The notes below the pieces were generated by a model, which had not been told where the DNA came from, ran no database searches, and saw only the letters and a program-made list of their open reading frames with translations. A program made the translations under genes and the position numbers. This document shows, one piece after another, positions 1 to 8,072 of a DNA stretch of 64,000 nt. Each line of letters starts with the position of its first letter. The stretch's first letter is position 1. Source of the DNA: Dyadobacter fermentans (GTDB taxonomy: Bacteria > Bacteroidota > Bacteroidia > Cytophagales > Spirosomataceae); assembly GCF_019924045.1 (NCBI RefSeq), contig NZ_JAHXBN010000001.1:434001-498000 (forward strand). The letters run 5' to 3'.

Positions 1-383
1 TTGAACTCCTCGATCACAACCTTGCGCTGTACTTCGAGCACATTGGGGTCAAACGAAAGGCTCAGCATCCGGTCGGATTCCAGCCAGAATGCCGTTTCTA
101 CATTATCTGCGGGTAATGTGATGTAGTAGTTGGTAATATCGGGAGAGGTAAATGCGTTATTCTCGCCGCCCACGTTCTGCACCGGAATATCGTAGCTGGG
201 AATGTTTTTGGAACCGCCGAACATCAAATGTTCAAACAAATGGGCAAAACCGGTACGATCTTCGTCTTCATCCCGTGAGCCAACGTTATACAGGATATTT
301 ACCGCAGCCATGGGTGTTGAAAAGTCTTCGTGGACAAATACCCGAAGGCCGTTACCCAAAGTAAACTGCTTGTAGCGAATCAT
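1..383 (-). CDS. M16 family zinc peptidase, N-terminal part (cut by window edge)
   Basis: Reading the minus strand from the ATG at 383 gives 127 codons that run off the left edge. The sequence shows the inverted zinc motif HLFEH (His48, Glu51, His52), which defines pitrilysin/insulinase-type M16 peptidases. The flanking residues (NVGSRDEDE before it, GGENNAFTSPD after it) are also typical of the family. A glutamate near residue 125 (VVIEEF) could be the third zinc ligand. Bacterial members of this type are usually periplasmic or cell-surface peptidases of about 400 to 900 residues, but no signal peptide is visible with this start. The gene is divergent from the TPR protein at 523. Confidence 0.9.
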   Translation of the reverse strand, partial: MIRYKQFTLGNGLRVFVHEDFSTPMAAVNILYNVGSRDEDEDRTGFAHLFEHLMFGGSKNIPSYDIPVQNVGGENNAFTSPDITNYYITLPADNVETAFWLESDRMLSLSFDPNVLEVQRKVVIEEF

Positions 384-522
384 ATTTTAGCAAAAAGGAA
401 GTTGAATAGAGAGAATATGCCCAAAATAAAACCTGCGGTCGAAACCCGCACCATCGATTATGGGTTATAAACAAAGCTACTGTTCAGCTGGGATACCACC
501 AAACCAATTTGAGTCGAAAGCC

Positions 523-1641
523 ATGCAAATTACACTTCGTTCCCTATGCCTGGGGATTTTACTTGCCCTTTGTTCCATCCAGGCCAATGCCCAATTGCTG
601 AATGACCCCGCCTCATTAAAACACATCCAGAACAGCCTCGATAAAATCTATAACTACGAGTTCGATGAAGCGGTTCAGATCATCGATCAGGTAGAGAAAA
701 AATATCCTAACCACCCGGTTTCCTACATCCTGGACTCGTTTCTCCTCTATTGGAAATATCTGCCGATTAAAGACAATCCGGCCAAATCGAAAGAGTATAT
801 CCATAAACTCGATCAGTGCCTGGAAGCGATCAACAAGCGCTACGGAAAGAATAGTACAGATCCCGAAGCCGTGTTTTATACCATGGTGGCGCGGGGCTAT
901 ATGGCAATGATGTACAACTACCGCGGCGAAATGATGGCCGCGGCAGGTGAGGGAAAAAAAGCCTATAATGCATTTGTGGAAGGCTTCAAACTGATGCATA
1001 AGAACCCGGAGTTCTACTTCACATCGGGGATGTATAATTATTATGTAGAAGTGTATCCGGAAGAACATCCGATCGTAAAGCCATTGCTGGTGTTTTTCAA
1101 AAACGGAGACAAAGCGCTGGGTTTAAAACAGGTAGATACGGCTACAAAAGTCGGGACGATCACGAAAGCGGAGTCGTGCTACTACATTTCGCACATTTAC
1201 CTGAAATATGAATCGAAGCCTGAGAAGGCGGTTTCTTACATGGAAAAGCTGGTGGAAATGTACCCCCGGAATCCTATTTACCTGATGAAGCATTTAGAAG
1301 CACAACTGCTCTCGGGCAGGTACGACGAGGCGTATGAAGGCGTACAACTGCTCCGGAAGCAAAGCGCCGGTTTTTACCCGGTTGCCTGGCGGACGTTTCA
1401 GGGGATTCTGGAAGAAAAAGACCGGAAAAACGACGCCGCTGCCCAAAAGGAATACCTGGCTGCGCTCAAAACGCCTCACGACGATCAATACACGAAAGAA
1501 TATCACGCATTCGCCTATGCTGGTCTCGCACGCATTTCCGCGCGTGCAGGCAACAAGGCGAAAGCCAGGGAATATTATAAAAAATGCCTTGGCAAAGCCG
1601 AATATCGCTCGATCGTCCGGGAGGCCAAGGCATTCAAATGA
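523..1641 (+). CDS. exported TPR-like repeat protein
   Basis: A 372-residue protein. The frame opens at 460, but I chose the ATG at 523 because it starts a good signal peptide (MQITLRSLCLGILLALCSIQ, cut near ANAQ). The rest is helical with degenerate tetratricopeptide pairs, for example around YEFDEAVQIIDQVEKKYPNH and KPEKAVSYMEKLVEMYPRNP. This suggests a periplasmic or surface scaffold for protein contacts; no enzyme motif is visible. It is convergent with the amidohydrolase, with only 10 bp between the stops and no hairpin. The specific role is unknown. Confidence 0.75.
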   Translation: MQITLRSLCLGILLALCSIQANAQLLNDPASLKHIQNSLDKIYNYEFDEAVQIIDQVEKKYPNHPVSYILDSFLLYWKYLPIKDNPAKSKEYIHKLDQCLEAINKRYGKNSTDPEAVFYTMVARGYMAMMYNYRGEMMAAAGEGKKAYNAFVEGFKLMHKNPEFYFTSGMYNYYVEVYPEEHPIVKPLLVFFKNGDKALGLKQVDTATKVGTITKAESCYYISHIYLKYESKPEKAVSYMEKLVEMYPRNPIYLMKHLEAQLLSGRYDEAYEGVQLLRKQSAGFYPVAWRTFQGILEEKDRKNDAAAQKEYLAALKTPHDDQYTKEYHAFAYAGLARISARAGNKAKAREYYKKCLGKAEYRSIVREAKAFK

Positions 1642-1651
1642 GGCTGGGAAG

Positions 1652-2791
1652 TTAGTTTGGAAACAGGCTCTTGTCGAGTCCCGGAATGATTTTCAGCGCA
1701 TTTTTATAGTAAAGCTTTTTCAAAACTTCATCGGATAGTCCCATTCCGTACATGCGCCAGAACGCGTGGTACTTTTTGTGGTAGGGGAAATACTCGTCCT
1801 CGGTTTCCAGCACGCGGAAATAGGTGGCGTATTCGGCCGGTACCCAGCTGTCTTTTCCAAAAAGGACGCGGTCCTGGTATTTGTCAAAAAATTTCTTGGC
1901 TGTGCGCGGCTGACGGCCGAGTTCGGCAATGACGGCGCCTATTTCCACATACATATTCGGGAAAGCGATCATCAGGCTGTCGAGTTTTTTGAGGTTGTTG
2001 GGATACCAGCCCATATGCGCATTGATAAACGTCGTCTTCGGGTTCATTTTGAAAATATGGTGCTGCTCGGCGATGAGCGAATCGAAGGGGATAGGGTCGT
2101 TAGGCCCACGTTTGCGGCCGGGATGCGTTTTCAATTCCAGCCAGCGCTCGTTATAGCGGTCCATCGGGTCCCAGAACGACGGTACGTCGGCAGTGTGGAT
2201 CAGCACGGGAATACCCAGCTCGCCGCATTTCTGCCATACCGGCTGCAAACGGGGATCGCTCACCGGCACGCGGTTGCCTTTGTCGTCCTTAATGCCTGCA
2301 AAGCCCAGGCTTTTATAGATTTTCAGGCCTTTGGCGCCCATTTTTACATCTTCCTCCAATTGCTTGACGGCCTTTGCCGACCAGTCTTTTTCTCCAAAAC
2401 CTTTGAATTGCAGGTTGGTAAAAACAGCAATGCGCTTCGGCTCATTTTTAGCCACATTTTCCAGCGAGCCCCTTAAAGTAGCAGTACCCTCCGCCCATTC
2501 CTGCGTCCAGCCCCGGCCGCTGAGGTTCACCATAATGCCCATATTCAGCGCATCCATCTCCTTTACGAGCGCTTTCAGGTCTTGCGATGGCATCTGGTAC
2601 TGGTGATTGTGCACGTCAATGAATGGGAATTTTGCTCTTTTCACCGGGTGTTCTTCCACTTTCAACGTGGAAATAGGATCGTATTCTTCAAAACCGAGGG
2701 GTTGTTCCGCGAGCGGCGCGGATGATTGCTGGGCGCACGCGGTGAAAGTCAGGCCCACCGAAAGGGAGAGGAATAGTACTACTTTTTTCAT
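1652..2791 (-). CDS. exported amidohydrolase-family metal-dependent hydrolase
   Basis: A 379-residue protein with an N-terminal signal peptide ending near Cys19; that cysteine makes a lipoprotein possible, although the lipobox is weak. The motif DVHNHQ (His61, His63) is the metal-binding HxH of the amidohydrolase TIM barrel. Later motifs VLIHTAD, INAHMGW and FGKDSW supply the other expected His and Asp ligands, typical of the amidohydrolase-2/ACMSD-like branch. The substrate cannot be read from sequence. It lies 28 bp downstream of ispF on the same strand. A TAGATTTG box at 2793-2800 sits one base before the ATG, so a leaderless transcript of its own is possible. Confidence 0.8.
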   Translation of the reverse strand: MKKVVLFLSLSVGLTFTACAQQSSAPLAEQPLGFEEYDPISTLKVEEHPVKRAKFPFIDVHNHQYQMPSQDLKALVKEMDALNMGIMVNLSGRGWTQEWAEGTATLRGSLENVAKNEPKRIAVFTNLQFKGFGEKDWSAKAVKQLEEDVKMGAKGLKIYKSLGFAGIKDDKGNRVPVSDPRLQPVWQKCGELGIPVLIHTADVPSFWDPMDRYNERWLELKTHPGRKRGPNDPIPFDSLIAEQHHIFKMNPKTTFINAHMGWYPNNLKKLDSLMIAFPNMYVEIGAVIAELGRQPRTAKKFFDKYQDRVLFGKDSWVPAEYATYFRVLETEDEYFPYHKKYHAFWRMYGMGLSDEVLKKLYYKNALKIIPGLDKSLFPN

Positions 2792-2819
2792 GCAAATCTA
2801 TTTTTAACAGGAACGTTAC

Positions 2820-3323
2820 CTATGCAATACCCGGCCATACGCCGGGTTTATAGATCAATGCAACACCATGAGCGGCAATGCCTTCTTCCCTTCCTACAAA
2901 TCCCAAATGCTCGGAAGTGGTCGCTTTGATCGAAATGTCTTCTTCTGAAATACCCGTCACTTCGGCCAGACAAGTCTTCATAGCCGGAATGTGTGGGTTA
3001 AGTTTGGGGTTCTGCAACACGATGGTCACATCCACGTTGCCCACTTCATAACCTTTTTCGCGGATCATTTCCAGCACTTTTGCCAACAGGACCTTGCTGT
3101 CGACGCCTTTCCATTGCGGGTCTTTGTCGGAAAAATGGTAGCCGATATTGCGCATATTAGCAGCGCCAAGTAGCGCGTCGCACATCACGTGACAAACTAC
3201 ATCGGCGTCTGAATGCCCTTTGGCGCCATGTGTATGGGGGATTAAAATACCGCCAAGCCAAAATGGCCGGCCTTCTACTAACTGGTGAACATCGTAGCCC
3301 TGGCCTACGCGGAATGGAAACAT
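2820..3323 (-). CDS. ispF: 2-C-methyl-D-erythritol 2,4-cyclodiphosphate synthase
   Basis: A 167-residue protein matching the usual 155 to 170 residue length. IspF cyclises CDP-ME 2-phosphate to MEcPP, releasing CMP, in the MEP isoprenoid pathway in the cytoplasm. The start FRVGQGYDVHQL contains the metal-binding DxH (Asp11, His13), and HSDADVVCH contains the third metal His45. GYHFSDKDPQWKG and the C-terminal ATTSEHLGFVGREEGI are also family signatures. It is 24 bp downstream of the coiled-coil gene and probably co-transcribed with it. Other MEP pathway genes are not in this window. Confidence 0.96.
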   Translation of the reverse strand: MFPFRVGQGYDVHQLVEGRPFWLGGILIPHTHGAKGHSDADVVCHVMCDALLGAANMRNIGYHFSDKDPQWKGVDSKVLLAKVLEMIREKGYEVGNVDVTIVLQNPKLNPHIPAMKTCLAEVTGISEEDISIKATTSEHLGFVGREEGIAAHGVALIYKPGVWPGIA

Positions 3324-3347
3324 AATAAGTTTGAAAATGATAAGTAA

Positions 3348-3809
3348 TTAAGATTGTGGGCTATCAGGTTGGTCGCTGTCGTTTCGCTTTTCAAGATTTT
3401 CGAGGCGCTTGTCGATTTCATCGAATCTGGTATCTGTTTTATTGAAGCGGTCAACCACATAATCAAAAAGCTTGATAAGATCGTCCCTTGTTGCCATAGC
3501 TTCCAGGTCGTCTTTTGTTGCCATGGCTTCCAGATCATCTTTGGTAGCCATTCTTTCCATTTTTTCAAGTATAATTCTATTCGTGGCTGAGATGTCCCGC
3601 ATGGTTTCTTCTACCATGGTCTGCCGGTCATTGAGCAGAAACATGTGCTTGGCCAGGTCCCGCATGTTTTCCTCCAATGAGTCCATCCGGCCAATCGTTT
3701 GAGATTGTCCTTTACGGAGTTGTCCAAGTTCGGCGTCGACGCGGTCGAGGCGCATGAGAATTTCGGCGAGCATCTCTTCGAGGTTACTGATTCTTTCGCT
3801 GTCTTTCAT
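3348..3809 (-). CDS. coiled-coil protein with a 9-residue tandem repeat
   Basis: A 153-residue highly charged protein, predicted soluble, almost all heptad-like helix (ISNLEEMLAEILMRLDRVDA and onwards). The centre has a tandem repeat of the 9-residue unit MATKDDLEA, with two full copies and a third, diverged one ending in MATRDDL. No catalytic motif, signal peptide or membrane segment is visible. A TATATTTG box (3824-3831, minus strand) lies 15 bp before the ATG and looks like a Bacteroidota -7 element, though no well-spaced TTG was found. It probably forms an oligomer; function unknown. Confidence 0.7.
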   Translation of the reverse strand: MKDSERISNLEEMLAEILMRLDRVDAELGQLRKGQSQTIGRMDSLEENMRDLAKHMFLLNDRQTMVEETMRDISATNRIILEKMERMATKDDLEAMATKDDLEAMATRDDLIKLFDYVVDRFNKTDTRFDEIDKRLENLEKRNDSDQPDSPQS

Positions 3810-3935
3810 AAAAGATAGGTTAACAAATATAACAATTCTTTCCTACCTATACGGAACAACGGGACTTTGGTAACGATATATCGAACGGCAATTTTCCTGC
3901 GGTGAAAAAAGTGACTAAAATCGCTTTTTTTGACG

Positions 3936-3966
3936 TTGCAGGGCAACTTTTTACCAGCTAGCTTTG
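3936..3966 (+). promoter_or_regulatory. Bacteroidota-type promoter of dps
   Basis: TTG at 3936-3938, a 20-bp spacer, then TAGCTTTG at 3959-3966. This matches the Bacteroidota housekeeping consensus TTG-N19-21-TAnnTTTG. The start of transcription would be near 3972, which puts the 9-bp repeat at 3981-4016 inside the untranslated leader. Confidence 0.65.
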
Positions 3967-3980
3967 GTTACCTTTATGAA

Positions 3981-4016
3981 TCAACACAATCAACACAATC
4001 AACACAATCAACACAT
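3981..4016 (+). repeat. 9-bp tandem repeat in the dps leader
   Basis: Four head-to-tail copies of TCAACACAA, the last differing by one base, lie between the promoter and the dps start codon at 4032. They contain no G, so the leader should be unstructured. The number of copies could vary by slippage. Confidence 0.85.
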
Positions 4017-4031
4017 CAAATACAGAGACGC

Positions 4032-4502
4032 ATGAAAACCAACATCGGAATATCAGACGAGCATAGTCAGGCTGTTGCCTACCAGTTGAACAAATTGCTC
4101 GCCAATGAATTTGTACTGTATACCAAAACCCGTAACTACCACTGGAATATCGGCGGCATGAATTTCTTCGAATTGCACAAGCTTTTTGAAGGACAGTATG
4201 AGCAGCTGCAAGTGATCCTCGACGATATCGCAGAGCGCATCCGCGCTATCGGTCACTATTCGGAAGCCCGCCTGGCGGATATCCTGAAACTGACCGACCT
4301 CCTCGAACCGGAATACACCACCGAACCGAAAACACAATTGCAGAATTTGCTGGACGATCACGAAACGATCATTCGTCTGCTTCGTCCCTTGGTAACCGAA
4401 TTTGCAGATACTTACAAAGACCTCGGATCAAGCGACTACGTGACCGGCCTGCTCAGAGAGCATGAGAAGATGGCCTGGATGCTCCGTGCATTCCTGAAAT
4501 AG
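4032..4502 (+). CDS. dps: Dps-family ferritin-like DNA protection protein
   Basis: A 156-residue protein, the normal length for Dps. Dps dodecamers oxidise and store iron using peroxide and protect DNA in stress. The ferroxidase ligands are visible as His37, His49, Glu53, Asp64 and Glu68, with the 12-4-11-4 spacing of the family; the core motif is NYHWNIGGMNFFELHKLFE. The frame is open from 3930, but that extension is the leader repeat read as STQSTQ, so the ATG at 4032 is preferred. Transcription probably starts from the promoter at 3936-3966 and ends at the hairpin at 4523-4555. Confidence 0.95.
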   Translation: MKTNIGISDEHSQAVAYQLNKLLANEFVLYTKTRNYHWNIGGMNFFELHKLFEGQYEQLQVILDDIAERIRAIGHYSEARLADILKLTDLLEPEYTTEPKTQLQNLLDDHETIIRLLRPLVTEFADTYKDLGSSDYVTGLLREHEKMAWMLRAFLK

Positions 4503-4522
4503 GGTTTTGTAAGCAACATGAA

Positions 4523-4555
4523 AAAGCCGGTCGGATCGCAATGTCCGCCGGCTTT
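4523..4555. terminator. bidirectional hairpin terminator between dps and anti-sigma gene
   Basis: The arms AAAGCCGG (4523-4530) and CCGGCTTT (4548-4555) pair perfectly, with an inner CGGA/TCCG stem. It lies between convergent genes and could serve both. Confidence 0.8.
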
Positions 4556-4576
4556 CGTGTGTACAGGTAGATATTT

Positions 4577-5032
4577 TTACTTGTTATGCACTTGTATCTC
4601 AGTTTTGATCTTTTCAATTTCCTCCTGCTGTGCTACCGATTTGAAATAGAAATATAGACCCGCAATCAGGAAGATTTTCGACAGGATGAAAACGGCAATG
4701 AAGGCAGGGCGCCATAGCTTGTGGACCTTCATATGCGTGTCGTTTACCTCCACATCAAGGTATCGCTTCGCATCGACAGGTTCTTCGTAGCTGCTGCGGC
4801 CTTTTTTTTCACGGATGCTTCTCAGCAATATAATTTCCCGTACGGCTTCGGGCGGCGGTACCGAGCCTTCCGCGAAATACCGTTTGATGTCGTATTCGAG
4901 ATCATTTACGTACTCGGCCATTTCACTGTCTGTCAGCATCATTTCCGCGACTTGCGCCTGCTCTTCCTCGTTGGCGAGTCCCATTAAATGTGACTCGAGA
5001 ATCCCGCTCTCGATAAATTCCTGTTTGCTCAA
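4577..5032 (-). CDS. anti-sigma factor-like membrane protein
   Basis: A 151-residue protein. The N-terminus (SKQEFIESGILESHLMGLAN) resembles the anti-sigma domain of RskA/ChrR-type regulators, which often begin with a similar SGILE..LGL pattern. One membrane helix follows at about residues 113-130 (FIAVFILSKIFLIAGLYFYF) with a short outer tail, much shorter than full RskA proteins. The start codon is TTG at 5032; the next ATG (4984) would cut off the conserved N-terminus. It lies 12 bp after the small sigma-like gene, so the two are probably one operon and partners. Confidence 0.65.
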   Translation of the reverse strand: MSKQEFIESGILESHLMGLANEEEQAQVAEMMLTDSEMAEYVNDLEYDIKRYFAEGSVPPPEAVREIILLRSIREKKGRSSYEEPVDAKRYLDVEVNDTHMKVHKLWRPAFIAVFILSKIFLIAGLYFYFKSVAQQEEIEKIKTEIQVHNK

Positions 5033-5044
5033 TGGGTGTAAAAT

Positions 5045-5497
5045 TTATGCGTTGCGATATGATTTGAAAAACTCGTGAAAAGAACGAAGCACTTCCTTCT
5101 TGGATATATTCAGTTTGCCTGCGACCTCATCCGGCGTGAGACCCTGCCTGAATGCGAGATCGAAAATGCTTTGCGGAGAAGTGTCTCCCGGAGGATATTC
5201 GGCTCCTGTCGGTGCCAGGGCGGTCAGTTTGCGCTTGGCTTCCACGGCTTTGGCACGCGCCAGTTTAATCACGCACGCTGCAAAGGTAAATGGATAACTA
5301 TTACAAGATTGCAATTGAGGGGAGGAGAATACACTTACCAGCACTTCCTGCGCCAAATGTACCTGCGGCAAAATTTGTAATATGATGCCATATGCCATGG
5401 CGCCGTACTGGTCATAAACTTCAAGGGAAGTAAGCGTTTTTGGTTTCGAAAGTGCGTGGCCATCGACTCCATTGCCTGCTCGTTCTAATTCATTCAT
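5045..5497 (-). CDS. small, divergent ECF-like sigma factor
   Basis: A 150-residue protein. The first half (VYDQYGAMAYGIILQILPQV and following residues) resembles sigma region 2 of SigK/ECF factors. The C-terminal part (GLTPDEVAGKLNISKKEVLR) resembles the region 4 helix-turn-helix. It is shorter and less conserved than a normal ECF factor of 170 to 200 residues, and the linker is short. Pairing with the RskA-like gene just downstream supports a sigma/anti-sigma module. It could also be a DNA-binding relative that no longer acts as a sigma factor. No clear promoter was found in the 246-bp AT-rich gap upstream. Confidence 0.55.
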   Translation of the reverse strand: MNELERAGNGVDGHALSKPKTLTSLEVYDQYGAMAYGIILQILPQVHLAQEVLVSVFSSPQLQSCNSYPFTFAACVIKLARAKAVEAKRKLTALAPTGAEYPPGDTSPQSIFDLAFRQGLTPDEVAGKLNISKKEVLRSFHEFFKSYRNA

Positions 5498-5731
5498 ATA
5501 CGCAATTAATTGATCGGAAATTGGGTCGGGTAAATCGGGAAGCTTTTAGTATGATGTTGACTCTAAGGAAGTTTAAAGCGAATAGTGTGAGGCGTTGTGG
5601 GTAAATTTAATAGAATGCTCCATAAAAAGGTCAGTTGGATGTAAAAAGTTTGAATTTAAATTGTCAAATTATTTCAAGTGCCGTCCCATTTTTAGTTCGG
5701 TCATTCATTTTCGTGAAGGGTTTTCGATGGT

Positions 5732-5739
5732 TAACTTTG
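5732..5739 (+). promoter_or_regulatory. -7 element TAACTTTG just before HAD gene start
   Basis: A perfect TAnnTTTG match ends four bases before the ATG at 5744. If used, transcription would start at or next to the start codon, giving a leaderless mRNA. No strong TTG is seen at the right distance upstream. Confidence 0.45.
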
Positions 5740-5743
5740 CGGG

Positions 5744-6400
5744 ATGAAAGAAAAATTAGCAGTCATTTTTGATATGGACGGCGTGATTGTCCATACCAAT
5801 CCTTATCACTCCCGCGCATTCCGCGAGTTTTTTTCAAAACGAAACCTTTCACCTACCGAAGAGGAATTTGCCGAACATATGTACGGCAAAAGCAATAGCT
5901 ATATTTTAAGCCATTTTTTGCAACGTGTAGTTGAAGGCGAAGAATTGCTGCAAATGGAGGAAGAAAAGGAAGGATTATTCCGTGAATTGTATGCGCCCTA
6001 TGTGGAACCGATCAAAGGGATTGTAGAATTCATGCACAATTTGAAAGCAAACGGGGCCGTATTGGGTGTAGCTACCTCGGCGCCTCGGGCGAACCTCGAT
6101 CTGATCCTGAGCAAAGTTCCTATTCAGGAAATGATAGGCTCCATCCTGGCCAGTGAAAATGTAAAAAAGCACAAGCCCGATCCCGAAGTTTACCTTCGCT
6201 CGGCAAAAAACCTGGGTGTGGAACCGGGCCAATGTGTGGTGTTTGAAGATTCATTCTCGGGCGTTTCGGCCGCGCTTAATGCCGGTATGCGCGTCGTCGG
6301 CGTGCTCAGCTCGCACACCCGCGGGGAATTGCCGCCGTGCAATCTGTATATAAATGATTACAGCGATCTCTCTTACGAGAAAATCGCTGCGCTCTTTTAG
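5744..6400 (+). CDS. HAD-superfamily phosphatase/phosphomutase, beta-phosphoglucomutase-like
   Basis: A 218-residue protein of typical length for HAD subfamily IA. Motif I is FDMDGV (nucleophile Asp10, acid/base Asp12), motif II is VATSAPR, and motif III/IV is KHKPDPEVY followed by FEDSFSGVSAA. An alpha-helical cap lies between residues about 18 and 85. Such enzymes hydrolyse sugar phosphates or isomerise beta-glucose 1-phosphate; the substrate cannot be decided here. It is convergent with the membrane-protein gene ending at 6420. Confidence 0.85.
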   Translation: MKEKLAVIFDMDGVIVHTNPYHSRAFREFFSKRNLSPTEEEFAEHMYGKSNSYILSHFLQRVVEGEELLQMEEEKEGLFRELYAPYVEPIKGIVEFMHNLKANGAVLGVATSAPRANLDLILSKVPIQEMIGSILASENVKKHKPDPEVYLRSAKNLGVEPGQCVVFEDSFSGVSAALNAGMRVVGVLSSHTRGELPPCNLYINDYSDLSYEKIAALF

Positions 6401-6419
6401 ACATTGGATTTCTGAAATG

Positions 6420-8072
6420 CTATAAAGTAACCGGATCATTGACCCGCACGTCGAATGCGCCGGTCAGGACCTTTTCGTTTCTTTTGATTTGAAGGAAAAT
6501 CCGGTACTGACCGCCTTTCGGGAAAGCGTAGGGGAACGAAATACGCGTTCCGTGTTCCATGCCGGTCATACCGCCATCGGAGGCATTGTACATGCCCATT
6601 TCCTTCATGAGGAATAGCTCCCGGTCGATGGTCGGCATGGCCTTGAGGTTGGCTAAATGCCGGTCGACGCTGTCACGGAAAACGTCCGGTTTGGGCCATT
6701 TAGCTATATGGGCCGTATCCGAAATGCGGTTTTCAAACGACTGCCCGGCAGCCATCGAGTAGGAGCCGCTCGGGTGCAGGTGAATGTACACCGAACCATC
6801 GGAGCGCATGACCACGGCGTGGCCGAGCATACCCAGGTACGGTTCCGGGAAACACGGGCTGTTGTCCGGATTGTATATTTCAAAATTAAGCTGATAGGGT
6901 TTCCCTGCTTCGAGCGCCTTATCGGGCTTACCTTCCCAAATGGCGTAGGAACCGTCCTTGAAAACGGTCTTGGTACCTGGTTTTCCGCAAATCACTACGT
7001 TTTCGCCCATCGGTATCCTGCCGGGCGTATCGAGCGGGTCGGTAATGATGTAGGTGTCGTCTTCGGATATTCCTTTGGCGACGTGTGCGGCCGGCTTGAC
7101 AGGGATCACCAGGGTGTCGACGATCGTCTCTGCGAAGCCGGAGTATTGAACAATATCTGAGTAAACCAGGTACTTGCCGGCAGGCAAATCGGGTAAAGCC
7201 GCTTCAAATGTCAGGCTATCCTTGCGATCGGGATGGACGTGTGCAAATGCGTCGAGTCCGGGCACGCGCACCAGGAATGTGTGCATAATCTTGCCGTGAT
7301 CGGGGATCAGGGTGCTGAGCATACTTCTTTTCTTGCGGCGATCCCATCGGGTCGTGTCGATTTTCAATTGGAACACACGTTGCGAATCGGCTTCTATGAT
7401 CGCCGTTTTCGCATTTAAGGGTTTGTACAGCCATTGCTTGTACTCGGCGGCCCAGCTATCCCACCAGCTGCTTCCGCCATACAAAATCAGCGAGCAAACC
7501 GCCGTGGCAATACCCATATTGACCCATCGTTTGCGTTTTTGGGCGGTCGTCAGGCTTTGTCCGGGTTTTAAAAGGCCGTCGCTCACACTCGCACCGATGG
7601 TGGTGATCATCAGCAGGAAAAGCAGCAATCCCACAATGCTAAGGCCAATCCCGAGTCCTTTGGGCATATCGCGCTCGGCGGTTGAAACGGCCACAACGGG
7701 GATAATCAACTCAGCATCGCCCTGGACACCTTCAATGCTGATCTGCGCGCTGGACGAGCCCGGCTCCATGAGCCAGACCGCGCCCTGGAACTGGCCTTTT
7801 TGTCCGGGGACCGGCGTCAATGCGTCGGCGGTAGGGGCGCCCTTATCGCCAGAGTAAAAGTAAATCGGCCGCACCGACACTTTGCGGGCTTCACCATATT
7901 CAATAAAAACCGTAACCTGCGCCGTTCCCGGAATGACATCGGGCGGAGTCACACTCACGAGCACCTTGTACGCGCCGGCCTGTGCCTGCATTTGCACGCC
8001 TGCGCTTCCTACGTGTGCGTACGAGCCTATGCTTTGCAGTAATAGGAGAAAGAAATACAGATATTTTTTCAT
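6420..8072 (-). CDS. exported two-TM protein with His-rich, possibly copper-binding domains
   Basis: A 550-residue protein. The signal peptide appears to be cut after SYA, which would leave His20 as the first mature residue, as in several periplasmic copper proteins. An N-terminal beta domain (AGAYKVLVSVTPPDVIPGTA) follows. Two membrane helices lie at about residues 140-160 and 184-201, and then a large outer domain. The outer domain holds two similar patterns, His264 to HVHP (278-281) and His418 to HLHP (431-434). Proteins with the HxHP pattern often occur beside heavy-metal systems, so a copper or other metal role is my inference. It overlaps the upstream gene by ATGA at 8069-8072, so the two are translationally coupled. 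Confidence 0.6.
   Translation of the reverse strand: MKKYLYFFLLLLQSIGSYAHVGSAGVQMQAQAGAYKVLVSVTPPDVIPGTAQVTVFIEYGEARKVSVRPIYFYSGDKGAPTADALTPVPGQKGQFQGAVWLMEPGSSSAQISIEGVQGDAELIIPVVAVSTAERDMPKGLGIGLSIVGLLLFLLMITTIGASVSDGLLKPGQSLTTAQKRKRWVNMGIATAVCSLILYGGSSWWDSWAAEYKQWLYKPLNAKTAIIEADSQRVFQLKIDTTRWDRRKKRSMLSTLIPDHGKIMHTFLVRVPGLDAFAHVHPDRKDSLTFEAALPDLPAGKYLVYSDIVQYSGFAETIVDTLVIPVKPAAHVAKGISEDDTYIITDPLDTPGRIPMGENVVICGKPGTKTVFKDGSYAIWEGKPDKALEAGKPYQLNFEIYNPDNSPCFPEPYLGMLGHAVVMRSDGSVYIHLHPSGSYSMAAGQSFENRISDTAHIAKWPKPDVFRDSVDRHLANLKAMPTIDRELFLMKEMGMYNASDGGMTGMEHGTRISFPYAFPKGGQYRIFLQIKRNEKVLTGAFDVRVNDPVTL

Noticed and set aside
1766..2476. Long plus-strand ORF (236 codons) across the amidohydrolase gene
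   Set aside because: It lies antisense to a gene with clear metal-binding motifs, and its product has no recognisable domain, signal peptide or sensible composition.
3981..4016. CRISPR-like array
   Set aside because: The units are 9 bp with no spacers. No cas genes are present.
3930..4031. N-terminal extension of Dps including STQSTQ repeats
   Set aside because: The segment contains the probable promoter and the leader repeat, and Dps homology starts at the ATG at 4032.
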